Under the pieces are notes generated by a model, which saw nothing but the letters and a program-made list of their open reading frames with translations, made no database searches and was not told the DNA's origin. A stretch of DNA of 64,000 nt, from NCBI RefSeq assembly GCF_003837805.1, contig NZ_RQIT01000001.1, positions 372,001 to 436,000 of the forward strand. The letters are read 5' to 3'. A program made the translations under genes and the position numbers. Positions 39,846 through 48,593 of the stretch are shown here, piece after piece (the first letter of the stretch is position 1; the number at the start of each line of letters is the position of its first letter). This DNA comes from Bradyrhizobium sp. RP6 (lineage in GTDB: Bacteria; Pseudomonadota; Alphaproteobacteria; Rhizobiales; Xanthobacteraceae).

Positions 39846-40922
39846 ATGACGGAAGCCGACGTTCGCAAAGGGATGCCGCCCGTCAAGCTATCGCGCGAGG
39901 AGTTCGAGCGGCGTTACAAGGGTCAGTTCGTCGATCCCGCCTTTGCTCCGCTGCAACGTGAGCTCGATGCCATCACCGCTGCGGCCTGGGACGCCTACAG
40001 CCATTCGCGCAAGGCGCCGTTGACGCGGAAGGCCGGTGCAGGCTTCTCCGACCCCGACTACGATCTTGCCGTCGACTGGCTCGAGGCGCGCGCAAAAATC
40101 CTGGAAGCGCAGCGGCGTCACGACGATGCGCGCGAGACGCCGCGCATCCTGATCATCAACGGCTCGGCGCGCAGCGAACACACCTGTCCCGGCGAGATGT
40201 CCAAGACCTGGCGGCTGGTCAAGCTGGCCGAGCCCGTCTTGATCGAGATGGGGTTTGCCGTCGACATCCTCGATCTGTCGCGCCTCGCCTCGGAGTTCGG
40301 CAAGACCATTCATCCCTGCAAGTCCTGTGTCGGCACCGCCATGCCGCTCTGCCACTGGCCGTGCAGCTGCTATCCGAACCATTCGCTCGGCCAGACGGGC
40401 GACTGGATGAACGATATCTATCCGCTCTGGGTTGCCGCCCACGGCATCCTGATCGTGGCGCCGGTGAACTGGTATCACGTGCCCGCCGGCCTCAAGGCGA
40501 TGATGGACCGCATGGTCTGCGCCGACGGCGGCAATCCCGATCCGACCTCGACCCACGGCAAGAACGCCAGCGAAGCCAAGGCGATGGAGCTGAAGGGCTG
40601 GCCCTATCCGCGCCATCTCGCCGGCCGTCATTTCGGCGTCGTCGTTCACGGCGATGCGGTCGGCGCCGAGGGCGTGCGCCGGGCCTTGTCCGACTGGCTG
40701 ACCGACATGCAGCTGATCTCGGCGGGGCGCTTCGCCGAGCTCGACGGCTATGTCGGCTACATGGAGCCATACGCCACCTCGCATCGCGATCTCGACGAGG
40801 ACAGGGAATTCCAGCAGGAGGTGCAGAATGCGGCGCGCGCGCTGGGCAACGCGGTCCGGCTTGCAAGGAGCGGGCGCCTCGGGGATCCCGGTGCCGGTGT
40901 TGCGGACCCGAACCCCAAATGA
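39846..40922 (+). CDS. Flavodoxin-like NAD(P)H-dependent oxidoreductase with cysteine cluster
   Basis: A 358-residue protein. After an N-terminal helical domain of about 95 residues comes a flavodoxin-fold reductase: [20 protein letters not shown] (FMN phosphate loop), [20 protein letters not shown] (isoalloxazine loop), and [18 protein letters not shown]. An unusual cluster, CKSC-x7-C-x3-C-x-C (40317-40370), follows the second strand and could bind a metal or form disulphides. The stop overlaps the next ATG (ATGA). It probably reduces quinones or FMN and works with the adjacent thioredoxin-reductase-like protein. GGAAC-N16-GGTT at 39791-39815 may be a weak EcfG promoter. Confidence 0.83.
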   Translation: MTEADVRKGMPPVKLSREEFERRYKGQFVDPAFAPLQRELDAITAAAWDAYSHSRKAPLTRKAGAGFSDPDYDLAVDWLEARAKILEAQRRHDDARETPRILIINGSARSEHTCPGEMSKTWRLVKLAEPVLIEMGFAVDILDLSRLASEFGKTIHPCKSCVGTAMPLCHWPCSCYPNHSLGQTGDWMNDIYPLWVAAHGILIVAPVNWYHVPAGLKAMMDRMVCADGGNPDPTSTHGKNASEAKAMELKGWPYPRHLAGRHFGVVVHGDAVGAEGVRRALSDWLTDMQLISAGRFAELDGYVGYMEPYATSHRDLDEDREFQQEVQNAARALGNAVRLARSGRLGDPGAGVADPNPK

Positions 40923-41821
40923 CCGGCACGCCTCCGCTCGATTGCCTGATTATTGGCGGTGGGCCGGCTGGGCTGATGGCCGCGATCTATCTCGCGCGAT
41001 TCCGCCGCCGCGTCTGCGTCGTGGACGCGGGCGCGAGCCGGGCGGCGCTAATCCCGCGCAGCCACAATGTTCCGGGCTTCGTCCACGGCCTGTCCGGCAC
41101 TGAACTGATCGAACGGATGTCGGCCCAGCTGGACGAACTCGCCGTCACGCGCGTGGATGCCGAGGTCACCGCCCTGCAGCGCCACGATCAGGGTTTTCTG
41201 GCGAGCTGGAACGGCCGCGCGCATGCGGCTGCCGCCGTCGTCCTCGCCTGCGGGATCGTCGATGCCCATCCTCCGTTCGACCAATGGCGCGCGGCGGTCG
41301 CGGATGGGCTGTTGCGCTACTGCCCCGTCTGCGACGCCTTCGAAGCGACCGGCCGCCGCGTCGGCGTCATCGGCCCGCTCGCTCGCGCCGCGGGCAAGGC
41401 GCTGTTCCTGCGCGGCTATTCGAAAGACGTCATGCTGCTCGCAACGGATCGTGATGACGATCAGGCGGTCACGTCACGATTGGCCGAGGCCGATGTGGAC
41501 GTCCTGTTCGCGCCCGATCTGCGGTTGCGGCGGAGGGGCGAACTCGTGGAAGCCGTCTTCGCCGAGGGCCGCACGGCGCAGTTCGACACGATCTATCCCG
41601 CGATGGGTGCGCAGGTGCGCTCGCAGCTCGCGATGGCGATGGGCGCCGAACACAGCGGGGAGGGATATCTGAAGGTCGACGACCATCAGCGCACGTCGAT
41701 CGATGGGCTCTACGGCATCGGCGACGTCGTCACCGACCTGCACCAGATCGCGGTCGCGTTCGGCCATGCCGCAATTGCCGCCTGCACGATCCACAACAGC
41801 CTGCCGCCGCGACTGGCCTGA
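40919..41821 (+). CDS. Thioredoxin-reductase-like NAD(P)/FAD oxidoreductase
   Basis: A 300-residue flavoprotein. The FAD motif is [20 protein letters not shown], the redox motif is YCPVCDAFE (CxxC), an NAD-domain like [17 protein letters not shown] follows (with a degraded GxGxxA), and it closes with [20 protein letters not shown]. The pyridine-nucleotide motif departs from the classic GGGNSA, so the electron donor may differ from that of TrxB. It is co-translated with the flavodoxin-like gene. Proteins like this act in disulphide or flavin reduction; the partner is unknown. Confidence 0.83.
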   Translation: MTGTPPLDCLIIGGGPAGLMAAIYLARFRRRVCVVDAGASRAALIPRSHNVPGFVHGLSGTELIERMSAQLDELAVTRVDAEVTALQRHDQGFLASWNGRAHAAAAVVLACGIVDAHPPFDQWRAAVADGLLRYCPVCDAFEATGRRVGVIGPLARAAGKALFLRGYSKDVMLLATDRDDDQAVTSRLAEADVDVLFAPDLRLRRRGELVEAVFAEGRTAQFDTIYPAMGAQVRSQLAMAMGAEHSGEGYLKVDDHQRTSIDGLYGIGDVVTDLHQIAVAFGHAAIAACTIHNSLPPRLA

Positions 41822-41924
41822 CCGGGCCGCAGGAGGCGCGCTTCGCAATCGACCGGAACTGGAACGAAGGGCCTTGCCTCGCCTTGATTGAGCGGGGCGG
41901 GCTGGGCGCAACAGGAGACAACCG

Positions 41925-42254
41925 ATGGCTCAATCCGAAGACATGACCCGCTGCATCGACCTCTGCATGAGCTGCTACCGCACATGCCTCGGCACGGCGA
42001 TGAACCATTGCCTCGAGACCGGCGGCAAGCACGTCGAGCCGAAGCACTTCCGCCTGATGATGGCCTGCGCCGAGATGTGCCGGACGGCTGCGCATTTCAT
42101 GCTGATCAACACGCCGCATCACAAGCATACCTGCGGTGAGTGCGCCGAAATCTGCAGCGAATGCGCTGAGGATTGCGAGCGGATCGGCGGCATGGACGAA
42201 TGCGTCGCGATGTGCCGCTCATGCGCCCAATCCTGCCGCGCGATGGCGGCCTGA
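41925..42254 (+). CDS. Cysteine-rich four-helix copper-binding protein (DUF326)
   Basis: A 109-residue DUF326 protein with 14 cysteines placed along four helices (CIDLCMSCYRTCLGTAMNHC, MMACAEMCRTAAHFML, CGECAEICSECAEDC, CVAMCRSCAQSCRAMAA). The spacing is that of copper storage proteins Csp1/Csp3 and related YhjQ proteins, where thiols line the inside of the bundle and bind Cu(I). There is no signal peptide, so it is the cytosolic type. It lies just downstream of two redox flavoproteins, consistent with copper or thiol homeostasis. An acceptable ribosome-binding site (GGAGA) precedes the ATG. Confidence 0.85.
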   Translation: MAQSEDMTRCIDLCMSCYRTCLGTAMNHCLETGGKHVEPKHFRLMMACAEMCRTAAHFMLINTPHHKHTCGECAEICSECAEDCERIGGMDECVAMCRSCAQSCRAMAA

Positions 42255-42264
42255 GGAGGCGCGC

Positions 42265-42453
42265 ATGCTGGAAGAAAAACTCAAGGAAGCGATCGTTGGC
42301 GAGTTGCAGCGTCAGGCCGCCGACCGGCCGCAAGCGCTGAAGGTCCAGGGCGCGCAAGAGGCGAAGGGCTCGGAGGAGCTGACCGTCAACGGCAAGATCG
42401 ATCTCGGCGCGCTGGCCATGGTGATCGCGGGATCGGTCGCGGGCGGGCCTTAG
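42265..42453 (+). CDS. Small hypothetical protein (62 residues)
   Basis: MLEEKLKEAIVGELQRQAAD then RPQALKVQGAQEAKGSEELT, ending DLGALAMVIAGSVAGGP. The N-terminal half is an amphipathic helix and the C-terminal 15 residues are hydrophobic, perhaps a membrane tail. GGAGG lies eight bases before the ATG, and it starts 11 bases after the copper-protein stop, so it is likely co-transcribed. No family is recognised. Confidence 0.6.
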   Translation: MLEEKLKEAIVGELQRQAADRPQALKVQGAQEAKGSEELTVNGKIDLGALAMVIAGSVAGGP

Positions 42454-42468
42454 CGTCGACCGGCGGCC

Positions 42469-42726
42469 TCAACCATACTCCTCGCCGATGCCGTATTCCC
42501 GGTAGATCTCGAGCGGGTCGAGCCCGGGAAACAGGCGGCATTTGGCCTGCGCGAGGTGCAGGCTCACCGCCGCCGGCTCCTTGCCGTTCGCGAGCAGCTT
42601 GCGGATGTCATCCATATGCGCGTTCGGCTGGTGCTTTGGTTCGAGCTGCTCCAGTGCGACCAGCGCGGTTGCGAGCGCCTCGGTCAGAACCCAGTCGTCG
42701 TGGCCCGTGATTCCCTTCTTCGGCAT
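42469..42726 (-). CDS. Small hypothetical protein (85 residues)
   Basis: The product from 42726 reads MPKKGITGHDDWVLTEALAT and continues ALVALEQLEPKHQPNAHMDD, then KCRLFPGLDPLEIYREYGIG. It is helical, with a single Cys and a well-defined C-terminus. A start at the ATG five codons upstream (42741) is possible. It faces the copper-protein operon tail-to-tail. Function unknown; the even composition makes it likely to be real. Confidence 0.6.
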   Translation of the reverse strand: MPKKGITGHDDWVLTEALATALVALEQLEPKHQPNAHMDDIRKLLANGKEPAAVSLHLAQAKCRLFPGLDPLEIYREYGIGEEYG

Positions 42727-43015
42727 CGGCAGACCCCACATATCGCGGCGGTCGAGTTTACCGCGACTTCCGCCAAATCGCCATTGAGCCCTTCGCGGGC
42801 GCGCGCGGGCAGGCGGATGGGCCATGCTCCGGCCCGACTTGTGGCCGCGTCTCGGCGAAAAGGCGGCAAGTTGCGGGACGATAGTATCTTTGTTGAAACA
42901 AACTTGGCGTAGACGGGCCGCTGCCGCATCCAGGCCGGCCGTTCCGGTCCGCGTCCCCCGATCCCGAAATTTCGCAACATGAATGAGTTGCGCGTCCCCA
43001 AAGGTTCGAGCCAGC

Positions 43016-43390
43016 ATGGCCTTTCTCAGCTTCGTCTACCGCTTCCTCACGAATTTCGCCTTCATGGCGGTGGTCTATTTCAGCCTGAACTTCATGGAGA
43101 AGTATCCGAACCGGGCGATCCTGGCGATCCTGGTGCTGGTTTATGCCGGCATGCGCGCCGCCTCGACGCTGCGTGCGTTCTACTTCTTCCAGAAGATCGA
43201 GAAGCTGGAGGCCGAGACCAGGCGCCTTCAGGCTTCGATCAATGACGGTTCGGGCGGAGCCTCGGCGCGGAGGCAGGTCGTCGGCGACGTTGCGCGGCTG
43301 CGGCGCGATGGCGAGCTCAAGTCCTATATGGACCTGTTTTTCCTGGCGCTGATCGTGCTGCTCTGCGTCGCCGCAATCACGCGGCAGTGA
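43016..43390 (+). CDS. Small membrane protein (124 residues)
   Basis: Two N-terminal helices (FLTNFAFMAVVYFSLNFMEK, AILAILVLVYAGMRAASTLR) are followed by a cytosolic coiled coil (FQKIEKLEAETRRLQASIND) and a final hydrophobic helix (MDLFFLALIVLLCVAAIT). No catalytic motif is seen. The protein type is frequent in Bradyrhizobium but undescribed as far as I know. It converges with the polysaccharide deacetylase gene four bases away. Confidence 0.72.
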   Translation: MAFLSFVYRFLTNFAFMAVVYFSLNFMEKYPNRAILAILVLVYAGMRAASTLRAFYFFQKIEKLEAETRRLQASINDGSGGASARRQVVGDVARLRRDGELKSYMDLFFLALIVLLCVAAITRQ

Positions 43391-43394
43391 GGGC

Positions 43395-44717
43395 TTAAGC
43401 GCGCTTCTTCAGGCTGGCGACGCGGGTCGGGCGGCTGGTCGCACTCCTGGATGCCGAGCCCCTGGGTGCAGCGCCGGTGGTCGTGCCTTTGGGCTGCTCG
43501 GCATGATCCGGTGCCGCGGGCGCCGCATGCGCCGTGCGCCGTCCCTGCAGCCTGGCAGCCTTGCCCTTTGCTGCTTTGGCCTGTGCTGCCTTGTCCCTGG
43601 CCGCACGAGAGGTCTCGGCTGCCATCGCCAGCCGCGTCGCGGCACGCCGCGACAAGGTCGTCGACAGCAGCACCTCGACCGAGCCTTCGGGGATCGCAAA
43701 GAGCGCGCGGCTGGGCACGGGCAGGGTGGCCGCGACATTGGCCTGCGCCATGGTTCGGAGCGGAAGCAGCTGCTGATGCTCGGCCTGCGCATTGAGGTCG
43801 GCGAGAGCGGGCGCCGGCAGCGTTCGGGTCTGCGTGAACACGAAGTTCGGCACGCGCGGCCAGCGTGCGATCGGGGTCGTCTCGGTCGGCGGATGCAGCA
43901 GCCATTCCACCGTCGTGGTCGGCGTCGCCGGCCGTTCGGCGGTCGCGGGCACCACATGCACGATGCGATAGCCGCGCGCCTTGAGGTCCCGGATGATCTT
44001 GGGCAGCGCCGCCACCGTGCGGGCCTGGATATCGTGCAGCAGCAGGATACCCTTGCCCTTGGCCTCCAGCCGCTGGATCGCGAGCTGGTAGACGCGGTCG
44101 GACGAGACATGCCGCCAGTCGTCGGCGGGGAAATCGGCGCTCCAGACCTGGATGCCGCGCGACATCAGATAATTCTCGACGCCTTCGGCGCGCATCAGGC
44201 CGGGAATGCGGAAGAACGGGGCGAGCTGGGTCGGATCGGTCATCGCGGCCGAGGTCCACGCGATTCCGCCGTTGATCTCGGCCTCGGCCTTGTCGATCGG
44301 CATGCGGTCGAACGTCAGCGGATGGTCCATGCTGTGCGTGCCGACGGTGTGGCCCGCCGCGACCAGCTTGCGCACGCCTTCCGGATTGGCCTTGGCCTGG
44401 CTGCCGATGATGAAGAAGGTCGCCTTGATGCACTCGTCGGCGAGGATCTGGAGCACCTGGTTGGAATATTTCGGCAGCGGACCGTCGTCGAAGGTCAGGA
44501 CGACCTCATGGTCCTTCAGCGGCAGCGTCTCGCGGTACTGCATGGTGCCGATCAGCGGATGCTCGCGCGGATCGACCACGAGGGTGCGGGAGGTGCCGAG
44601 GGCATCCGGGTGGCCGGGACAGTCGGCGGCGAAGGCCGCCGGCGCGCCGATAGTGAGCATTCCCAGACAGAGGACGATCCAGGATCGCGTCCGCGAAACA
44701 ACGCTACTTCCGATCAT
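43395..44717 (-). CDS. Secreted polysaccharide deacetylase (NodB domain) with long C-terminal tail
   Basis: A 440-residue exported protein (signal peptide ending GAPAAFAAD). The NodB/CE4 domain has motif 1 TFDDGPLP (metal Asp pair), motif 2 HSMDHP (H-x3-H with one spacer), motif 3 RIPG, and motif 5 ILLLHD. After residue about 265, a Pro/Ala/Thr-rich region leads into an Ala/Lys/Arg-rich tail (AARDKAAQAKAAKGKAARLQ), probably disordered and cell-wall-binding. It likely removes N-acetyl groups from peptidoglycan or an exopolysaccharide. A shorter paralogue follows upstream on the same strand (44877). Confidence 0.87.
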   Translation of the reverse strand: MIGSSVVSRTRSWIVLCLGMLTIGAPAAFAADCPGHPDALGTSRTLVVDPREHPLIGTMQYRETLPLKDHEVVLTFDDGPLPKYSNQVLQILADECIKATFFIIGSQAKANPEGVRKLVAAGHTVGTHSMDHPLTFDRMPIDKAEAEINGGIAWTSAAMTDPTQLAPFFRIPGLMRAEGVENYLMSRGIQVWSADFPADDWRHVSSDRVYQLAIQRLEAKGKGILLLHDIQARTVAALPKIIRDLKARGYRIVHVVPATAERPATPTTTVEWLLHPPTETTPIARWPRVPNFVFTQTRTLPAPALADLNAQAEHQQLLPLRTMAQANVAATLPVPSRALFAIPEGSVEVLLSTTLSRRAATRLAMAAETSRAARDKAAQAKAAKGKAARLQGRRTAHAAPAAPDHAEQPKGTTTGAAPRGSASRSATSRPTRVASLKKRA

Positions 44718-44876
44718 GAACCCCGTCTGCCCTCATGCGATTGCCGCCTTAATAGGTCGGAGACGCCCCGGAATGGTTCAGGTGCAATATCCGCTACAAC
44801 CTTGCATGGGCTAGCATGAACAGAGTGTTAATTGGGCCAGGATCACCCCATTTTGCTTCGGCGTGACATTCCGGCA

Positions 44877-45683
44877 TCAATGCGCATCGGCGCTCTTCTG
44901 TGACGTGCCCGCCGGTACGACGTGGACCACCCGATAGCCGTTCTCCCTCAGATACCGCAGAAAGGCCGGCATCATAGCGGCCGTGCGTACCTTGTTGTCG
45001 TGGAAGAGGATGATGCCCTTGCCGCTCGCCGCGAGGCGGTCGGTGACGAGTTTCAACTCCTGCTCCGGCGTGATCTCCTCCCAGTCGCTGGCCCAGAGAT
45101 CGGCCCCGAACACGACGATGCCGCGCGACTGGAGCAGGTCGAGCTGTGCTGGCGTCGACTCGAAATAGGGAAAGCGGAAGAACGGTGTCGAGGGTGTCGT
45201 CGTCGAGGTGCCGTGCAGCGCCATCTCATCGGTAGCGATGCCGCGATCGATGTCGGCCTTCGACTTGTCGAACGGGATATGCGCCATGAACGGATGCGAC
45301 CACGTGTGATGGCCGACGGTGTGGCCCTCGCGGGCGATGCGCTTGACCATGTCGGGATACTCGGCGGCGTGCTGGCCGATCAGGAAGAAGGTGGCGCGCA
45401 CGCATTCGTTCGCCAGTGCCGCCAGCACCTTCGACGTCGTCGGCGGGAATGGGCCGTCGTCGAAGGTCAGCACGACCTCGTGATCTGCCAGCGGCAGCGT
45501 CGCGGGGAAACTCTTCAGGCCGACGCGCGGATACGTCTTGGCGTCAACGCTCAGGATGCGCGAAGTGCCGAGCGCATCCTTGCGCGGGCACTCGGCGGCA
45601 TCGGCCGAGGAGATGCCGATGATGGCCGCGATGGCCGCGCCCGCCGTCATCGATGTCCATTTCAGTCGAAGCATCTTTGTCAT
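44877..45683 (-). CDS. Secreted polysaccharide deacetylase, short paralogue
   Basis: A 268-residue exported CE4 deacetylase (signal AAIAAIIGISSADAAE). Motifs: TFDDGPFPP, HHTWSHPFMAH, FFRFPYFES, DLWASDWEE and IILFHDNK. It shares DALGTSR-x-L-x-V-D near the N-terminus with the gene at 43395, so the pair arose by duplication. The longer one gained a basic tail. An activity on peptidoglycan or surface glycan is inferred from the family. Confidence 0.87.
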   Translation of the reverse strand: MTKMLRLKWTSMTAGAAIAAIIGISSADAAECPRKDALGTSRILSVDAKTYPRVGLKSFPATLPLADHEVVLTFDDGPFPPTTSKVLAALANECVRATFFLIGQHAAEYPDMVKRIAREGHTVGHHTWSHPFMAHIPFDKSKADIDRGIATDEMALHGTSTTTPSTPFFRFPYFESTPAQLDLLQSRGIVVFGADLWASDWEEITPEQELKLVTDRLAASGKGIILFHDNKVRTAAMMPAFLRYLRENGYRVVHVVPAGTSQKSADAH

Positions 45684-45766
45684 TGCGCTCGGAGTTGCCT
45701 TGTGGGTATTGCCTGAACCATCAGCTCAGACCACTGGTTCCAACCTGTCAACCGGCGAGGCGCGCC

Positions 45767-47188
45767 ATGGATGAACATATGGACGTTGCCCCATCCGCCT
45801 CGGATTCGGTACTCGACCACGTGCCGATGCGCAATGAGGACGGCGATATCAGGCACGAATTCGTCGAAGAAATTGCCCGTTCGATCGAGGCTGGCGACAG
45901 CGCTGCGCTGCGTGCCTGTGTCGCCGAGCTGCACGAGGCCGATCTCGGCGATCTGATCGGCGCCCTGGAGCCCGACGACCGCGTCCGCCTGGTCGAGCTG
46001 ACGGGGCGCGACTTCGACTTCTCGGCCCTGAACGAGGTCGACGAGGCCGTCCGCGAGGAGATCCTCGAGGAGCTGCCGCCGGAGACGGTCGCCGAGGGCG
46101 TCCGCGAGCTCGAATCCGACGATGCGGTCGAACTGCTGGAAACCCTCGACCAGGCCGAACAGGAGGAGATCCTCGAAAAGCTGCCGCTCAAGGAGCGCGT
46201 CGCGCTCGAGCGCAGCCTGCTCTATCCGGAGAACTCCGCCGGCCGCCGGATGCAGACCGAATTCATCGCCGTGCCCCAGGATTTCACCGTGGGCCAGGCG
46301 ATCGACTACATGCGCGAGACGCCGGATCTGCCCGACCGCTTCTACGAGATCTACGTCATCGACAAGGACCAGCACTGGCTGGGCGCGGTGCCGCTCGACG
46401 TGCTCTTGCGCACGCGGCGTCCCGTGGCGCTGACCGAACTGACCGATGAAGACCGCCGCCGCGTCTCCGTCCTGGAGGACCAGGAAGAGGTGGCGCGCAT
46501 GTTCGGCAAGTACAATCTCGTCGCCGCGCCCGTGCTTGACACCCAGGACCGCCTGGTCGGCGTCATCACCGTCGACGACGTCGTCGACGTCATCGAGGAG
46601 GAGGCGGACGAGGACCTCAAGGCGCTCGGCGGCGTCACCAGTGACGAAGAGCTGTCGGACACCTTCCTGACGATTGCGCGCGGCCGCTTCAACTGGCTGC
46701 TGGTGAATCTCGCCACCGCCTTTCTGGCGTCCTCCGTGCTCGGCCTGTTCGAGGGGCAGCTGGAGAAGATGGTGGCGCTCGCGGTGCTGGCGCCGATCGT
46801 GGCGAGCCAGGGCGGCAATGCCGCGACCCAGACCATGACGGTGGCGGTGCGGGCGCTGGCGACGCGCGAGCTCGGCTCTTCCAACGCCTGGCGCGTCGTG
46901 ATGCGCGAGGCCCTGGTCGGCCTCGTCAACGGCCTCGCCTTTGCCGTGATCACGGGCATTGCCGCGGTGGCCTGGTTCAAGATCCCGGGCCTCGGCATCG
47001 TCATCGGGCTCGCCATCATCTGCAACCTCGTCGCCGGCGCGCTCGGCGGCATCCTGATCCCCATGGCACTGGATCGCGTGCGGGCCGACCCGGCGGTGGC
47101 CTCCGGCACCTTCGTCACCACCGTGACCGACGTGGTCGGCTTCTTCTCCTTCCTCGGCATTGCGACCCTGTGGTTCGGGCTGAAGTAG
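45767..47188 (+). CDS. mgtE: Magnesium transporter MgtE
   Basis: A 473-residue MgtE. The N-terminal helical domain has the family pattern LHEADLGDLIGALEPDDRVR and ELPPETVAEGVRELESDDAV. Two CBS domains follow (YPENSAGRRMQTEF, VDDVVDVIEEEADEDLKALGG). The C-terminal membrane domain has five helices with ASQGGNAATQTMTVAVRALA lining the pore and ALGGILIPMALDRVRADPAV. Mg2+ binding to the CBS/N domains closes the channel in this family. ATG 45767 was chosen for homology to family N-termini; the frame extends upstream. A hairpin at 47209-47242 follows the stop. Confidence 0.93.
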   Translation: MDEHMDVAPSASDSVLDHVPMRNEDGDIRHEFVEEIARSIEAGDSAALRACVAELHEADLGDLIGALEPDDRVRLVELTGRDFDFSALNEVDEAVREEILEELPPETVAEGVRELESDDAVELLETLDQAEQEEILEKLPLKERVALERSLLYPENSAGRRMQTEFIAVPQDFTVGQAIDYMRETPDLPDRFYEIYVIDKDQHWLGAVPLDVLLRTRRPVALTELTDEDRRRVSVLEDQEEVARMFGKYNLVAAPVLDTQDRLVGVITVDDVVDVIEEEADEDLKALGGVTSDEELSDTFLTIARGRFNWLLVNLATAFLASSVLGLFEGQLEKMVALAVLAPIVASQGGNAATQTMTVAVRALATRELGSSNAWRVVMREALVGLVNGLAFAVITGIAAVAWFKIPGLGIVIGLAIICNLVAGALGGILIPMALDRVRADPAVASGTFVTTVTDVVGFFSFLGIATLWFGLK

Positions 47189-47208
47189 AGAGATTGCTGC
47201 GCGCTCTC

Positions 47209-47242
47209 GTGTCCCCGGCGCGCTGCGGCGCGTCCGGGGCAC
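47209..47242. repeat. Palindromic REP-like element / terminator after mgtE
   Basis: The arms GTG-T-CCCCGG and CCGGGG-CAC plus an inner CGCG-type pair form a GC-rich hairpin with a single bulge. The sequence resembles palindromic repeats frequently found between genes in Bradyrhizobium. It may stop transcription of mgtE, although no T-tract follows. Confidence 0.45.
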
Positions 47243-47311
47243 CAGACCTCGCATCTTTAATCTGAACTTAAGCGACCTGCCGCATCATCGCCTGTGCTTT
47301 GGGGAATGCGC

Positions 47312-47608
47312 ATGCGGTTGCGGCTGAAGGCGGACGGACGGATCGTCGAATTGCGGGATGGGCAGGAATTTCCGGTCCAGCCTGCGCCCAATGCCGCGCC
47401 GAGTGATACCGGCCCGCTCGCGGTGCGCGATTTGCGCCGCCGCGCCTGCCTGACCCAGATGGAGTTCGCCGCCAAGCTCGGCGTCCCCGTCGAGACGATC
47501 CGGAACTGGGAGCAGGGCAAGCGCGCTCCGCGCGGGCCCGCCCGCGCGCTGCTCGCGGTGATCGCACATGCGCCGGATACCGTGTTCCAGGCGCTCGCCA
47601 AGGTCTGA
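47312..47608 (+). CDS. XRE-family helix-turn-helix regulator
   Basis: A 98-residue protein with an unusual N-terminal strand region (LRLKADGRIVELRDGQEFPV) and a C-terminal XRE helix-turn-helix, RRACLTQMEFAAKLGVPVET, then IRNWEQGKRAPRGPARALLA. This is the antitoxin-like layout of HigA-2/NadS-type DNA-binding proteins, but no toxin gene is adjacent. ATG 47312 is favoured, with GGGGA six bases upstream; 47306 and a GTG at 47294 are possible. It may be an orphan regulator. Confidence 0.8.
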   Translation: MRLRLKADGRIVELRDGQEFPVQPAPNAAPSDTGPLAVRDLRRRACLTQMEFAAKLGVPVETIRNWEQGKRAPRGPARALLAVIAHAPDTVFQALAKV

Positions 47609-47725
47609 CGCACACCTCTCGTTAGTCTTGCACTGAATATTCGGCCCGGCCGTTGCGGCATCCGTTGGCAGCATCATGGGTCGGGTCCATAATGAGATTT
47701 CTTGCCGCAACAGAGAGGATTCCTC

Positions 47726-48544
47726 ATGCTGTTCGTCGAGGCCAACGGCGCAAGAATCCCGGCGATCGGGCTCGGGACCTGGGAGCTGAGCGGAAAGCCT
47801 GCCGCGCGCGTGGTCCAGCAGGCGCTGCGGCTCGGTTACCGTCACATCGATACCGCGCAGGTCTACGACAATGAGCGCGAGGTCGGCGACGGCTTGCGCG
47901 CCTCCGGCGTGCGCCGCGACGACGTCTTCCTGACGACCAAGGTCTGGACCAACCATTTCGCGCCCCACGATCTCGAACGCTCGGTCAAGGAGAGCCTCGC
48001 CCGGTTGCGACTTCCCTCTGTTGATCTGTTGCTGCTGCACTGGCCCAATCCCCACGTGCCGCTGGCGGAGACGCTCGGCGCGCTGTCGCATGCCAGGCAA
48101 ATGGGACTGACCCGCCACATCGGCGTATCCAATTTCACGGTGGCGCTGATCGAGCAGGCGGTCGCGCTGTCAGCGGAGCCGCTCGTCTGCAACCAGGTCG
48201 AATACCATCCTTACCTCGACCAGGCGAAGGTAAGGGCGGCCTGCGACCAGCACGGCCTCGCGCTGGTCGCCTACAGCCCGATCGCCAAGGGTCGCATCAA
48301 GTCCGACCAGACGCTCGCGGAGATCGGCCGCGCCCATCGCAAGACGCCGGCGCAGGTGTGCCTGCGCTGGCTGGTGCAGCAAAATGTCGCTGCGATCCCG
48401 CGCACCTCACGCGTCGAGCGCCTGTCGGAAAACATCGATATCTTCGATTTTGAGCTGTCGGAGGATGAGATGGGCCGGATTGCCTCGCTCGCCAACGCGA
48501 AAGGCCGCCTGACCGACTTTGGCTTCGCGCCGAAATGGGATTGA
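47726..48544 (+). CDS. Aldo/keto reductase
   Basis: A 272-residue AKR. The catalytic tetrad is spread as in the family: Asp in YRHIDTAQVYDNE with Tyr, Lys in FLTTKVWTNHF, and His in LLLLHWPNP. Further blocks are IGVSNFTVALIEQAV and a C-terminal cofactor loop IPRTSRVERLSENIDIFDFE. It reduces carbonyls with NADPH. ATG 47726 is preferred because AGAGGA is seven bases upstream. It resembles 2,5-diketo-gluconate reductases but the substrate is unknown. The downstream gene at 48594 is separate. Confidence 0.87.
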   Translation: MLFVEANGARIPAIGLGTWELSGKPAARVVQQALRLGYRHIDTAQVYDNEREVGDGLRASGVRRDDVFLTTKVWTNHFAPHDLERSVKESLARLRLPSVDLLLLHWPNPHVPLAETLGALSHARQMGLTRHIGVSNFTVALIEQAVALSAEPLVCNQVEYHPYLDQAKVRAACDQHGLALVAYSPIAKGRIKSDQTLAEIGRAHRKTPAQVCLRWLVQQNVAAIPRTSRVERLSENIDIFDFELSEDEMGRIASLANAKGRLTDFGFAPKWD

Positions 48545-48593
48545 GGGGAACTTCCACTATGCTAGGACCGCGGCGGCAACTCAAGATCGGTCG

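Noticed and set aside
47312..47608. Toxin-antitoxin pair
   Set aside because: The XRE protein looks antitoxin-like, but both neighbours (MgtE, aldo/keto reductase) are unrelated and no small toxin gene is adjacent.
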